Notes under the pieces: model-generated
Told to the model about the DNA's origin: nothing
What the model saw: the letters and a program-made list of their open reading frames with translations, nothing else
Database searches by the model: none
In this document: positions 63,522 to 64,000 of the stretch, piece by piece
Numbering within the stretch: position 1 is the stretch's first letter
Layout of the letters: every line of letters begins with the position of its first letter
Source: Niallia nealsonii
Lineage (GTDB): Bacteria; Bacillota; Bacilli; Bacillales; Cytobacillaceae
DNA: 64,000 nucleotides
Assembly: GCF_002835805.1 (NCBI RefSeq)
Contig: NZ_PISE01000025.1
Location: forward strand, 24,917 to 88,916
Direction of reading: 5' to 3'
Position numbers and translations under genes: made by a program

Positions 63522-64000
63522 TTATTTGCCAATAAATTGTTGTGTCCAATAGTTGCCGTTTTCTACATATCCTACTCCAATATGCGTAAATTTGCTGCTT
63601 AAGATATTGGCACGGTGACCTTCACTATTCATCCATGCTTTTACCACTTCTTCTGGAGTAGTTTGGCCTTTTGCGATATTTTCGCCTGCTGCTTTATAAG
63701 AAATGCCGAATTGTTTCATCATATCAAATGGGCTTCCATAAGTTGGGCTATTATGGTCGAAATAATTATTTTTGCTCATATCTTGTGATTTCGCACGAGC
63801 TACTTTGCTTAATTCTGTATCTAATGTTAATGCAGATAAGCCATTTTTTGCTCTCTCTTTATTTGTTAACTCTACTACTTGCTTTTCAAATGCACTTACA
63901 GTTGATGTTGCTTGTGTAGATGTGTTAGTAGCTGGAGTTGTTGTTGCTGGTTTTTGTGTTGTTGTATTTGTTGTTGCCGGTTTTTGCGTTGCTGGCTTTT
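63522..64000 (-). CDS. Secreted CAP-domain (YkwD-like) protein, partial
   Basis: C-terminal part of an exported protein; the N-terminus lies beyond the right window edge. The minus frame is open from 64000. It has a Thr/Pro/Ala/Lys-rich linker (QKPATTTPATNTSTQATST), then a CAP domain: EKQVVELTNKERAKNGLSAL, KNNYFDHNSPTYGSPFDMMK, AAGENIAKGQTTPEEVVKAW (AGENIA motif), MNSEGHRANILSS and IGVGYVENGNYWTQQFIGK. These are the signatures of YkwD/SCP-like bacterial CAP proteins, some of which occur in spore coats. Function unknown. Confidence 0.93.
   Translation of the reverse strand, partial: KPATQKPATTNTTTQKPATTTPATNTSTQATSTVSAFEKQVVELTNKERAKNGLSALTLDTELSKVARAKSQDMSKNNYFDHNSPTYGSPFDMMKQFGISYKAAGENIAKGQTTPEEVVKAWMNSEGHRANILSSKFTHIGVGYVENGNYWTQQFIGK

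Overview
The window looks like chromosomal DNA of a low-GC, spore-forming Gram-positive bacterium of the Bacillaceae (Bacillus in the broad sense). Evidence: strong AGGAGG-type ribosome binding sites with frequent TTG starts; a des-desK-desR membrane-fluidity locus; GlpP-type glycerol antitermination; a CidR-CidA-CidB locus; FMN and ZTP riboswitches; an MntR-type operator; a cshA helicase between two cold-shock proteins; and two small Hsp20-like proteins of the spore-associated kind. No prophage, plasmid or CRISPR signature was seen. Both window edges cut genes: a sugar PTS permease on the left and a CAP-domain secreted protein on the right.

Layout. 1-8 kb: partial PTS EIIBC; a MerR-type regulator with an EthD-like gene and an arginase-fold gene that share a nearly identical 19-bp-spacer promoter; then decayed DNA (a VOC pseudogene, an IS66 remnant, a truncated SRPBCC gene) with small ORFs. 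8-15 kb: manganese ABC transporter under an MntR-like box, LLM flavin oxidoreductase, SRPBCC protein, Gfo/Idh/MocA oxidoreductase, truncated hemoglobin. 15-24 kb: serA behind a ZTP riboswitch, CDF metal exporter, small membrane proteins, GNAT, DUF3243, CHY zinc finger, DUF3231, a frameshifted YhfC-like gene. 24-35 kb: DedA, des-desK-desR with a DesR-type operator, an IS1182 remnant, NTP-PPase-like protein, cidR-cidAB. 35-40 kb: two csp genes, cshA, and folD behind a second ZTP riboswitch. 40-46 kb: the glycerol cluster glpP, glpF, glpK, glpD with leader terminators. 46-55 kb: thermonuclease-like lipoprotein, dapF, a broken EAL-HDOD gene, a purine permease, and ribE-ribB-ribH behind an FMN riboswitch but without ribD or a GTP cyclohydrolase II domain. 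55-64 kb: YdcF, patatin, DUF4870, a second DedA, GNATs, MATE exporter, two Hsp20-like proteins, CAP protein.

How the parts work together. One-carbon metabolism is linked by two ZTP riboswitches (serA and folD), so serine supply and folate cycling would rise together when 10-formyl-tetrahydrofolate runs low. Glycerol import, phosphorylation and oxidation sit beside their own antiterminator. Manganese import (MntR-like box) and a CDF exporter suggest metal homeostasis. des-desK-desR plus the csp/cshA group form a cold-response set.

The least explained material is non-coding: (i) a dispersed, modular, nested-hairpin repeat with about seven copies in 64 kb; (ii) a second GC-rich repeat with two clear copies and one collapsed copy; (iii) a tRNA T-arm-like sequence fused to an 18-bp hairpin near 58.9 kb; (iv) a T-box-like antiterminator fold near 1.2 kb. 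At least eight genes or mobile elements are visibly decayed.
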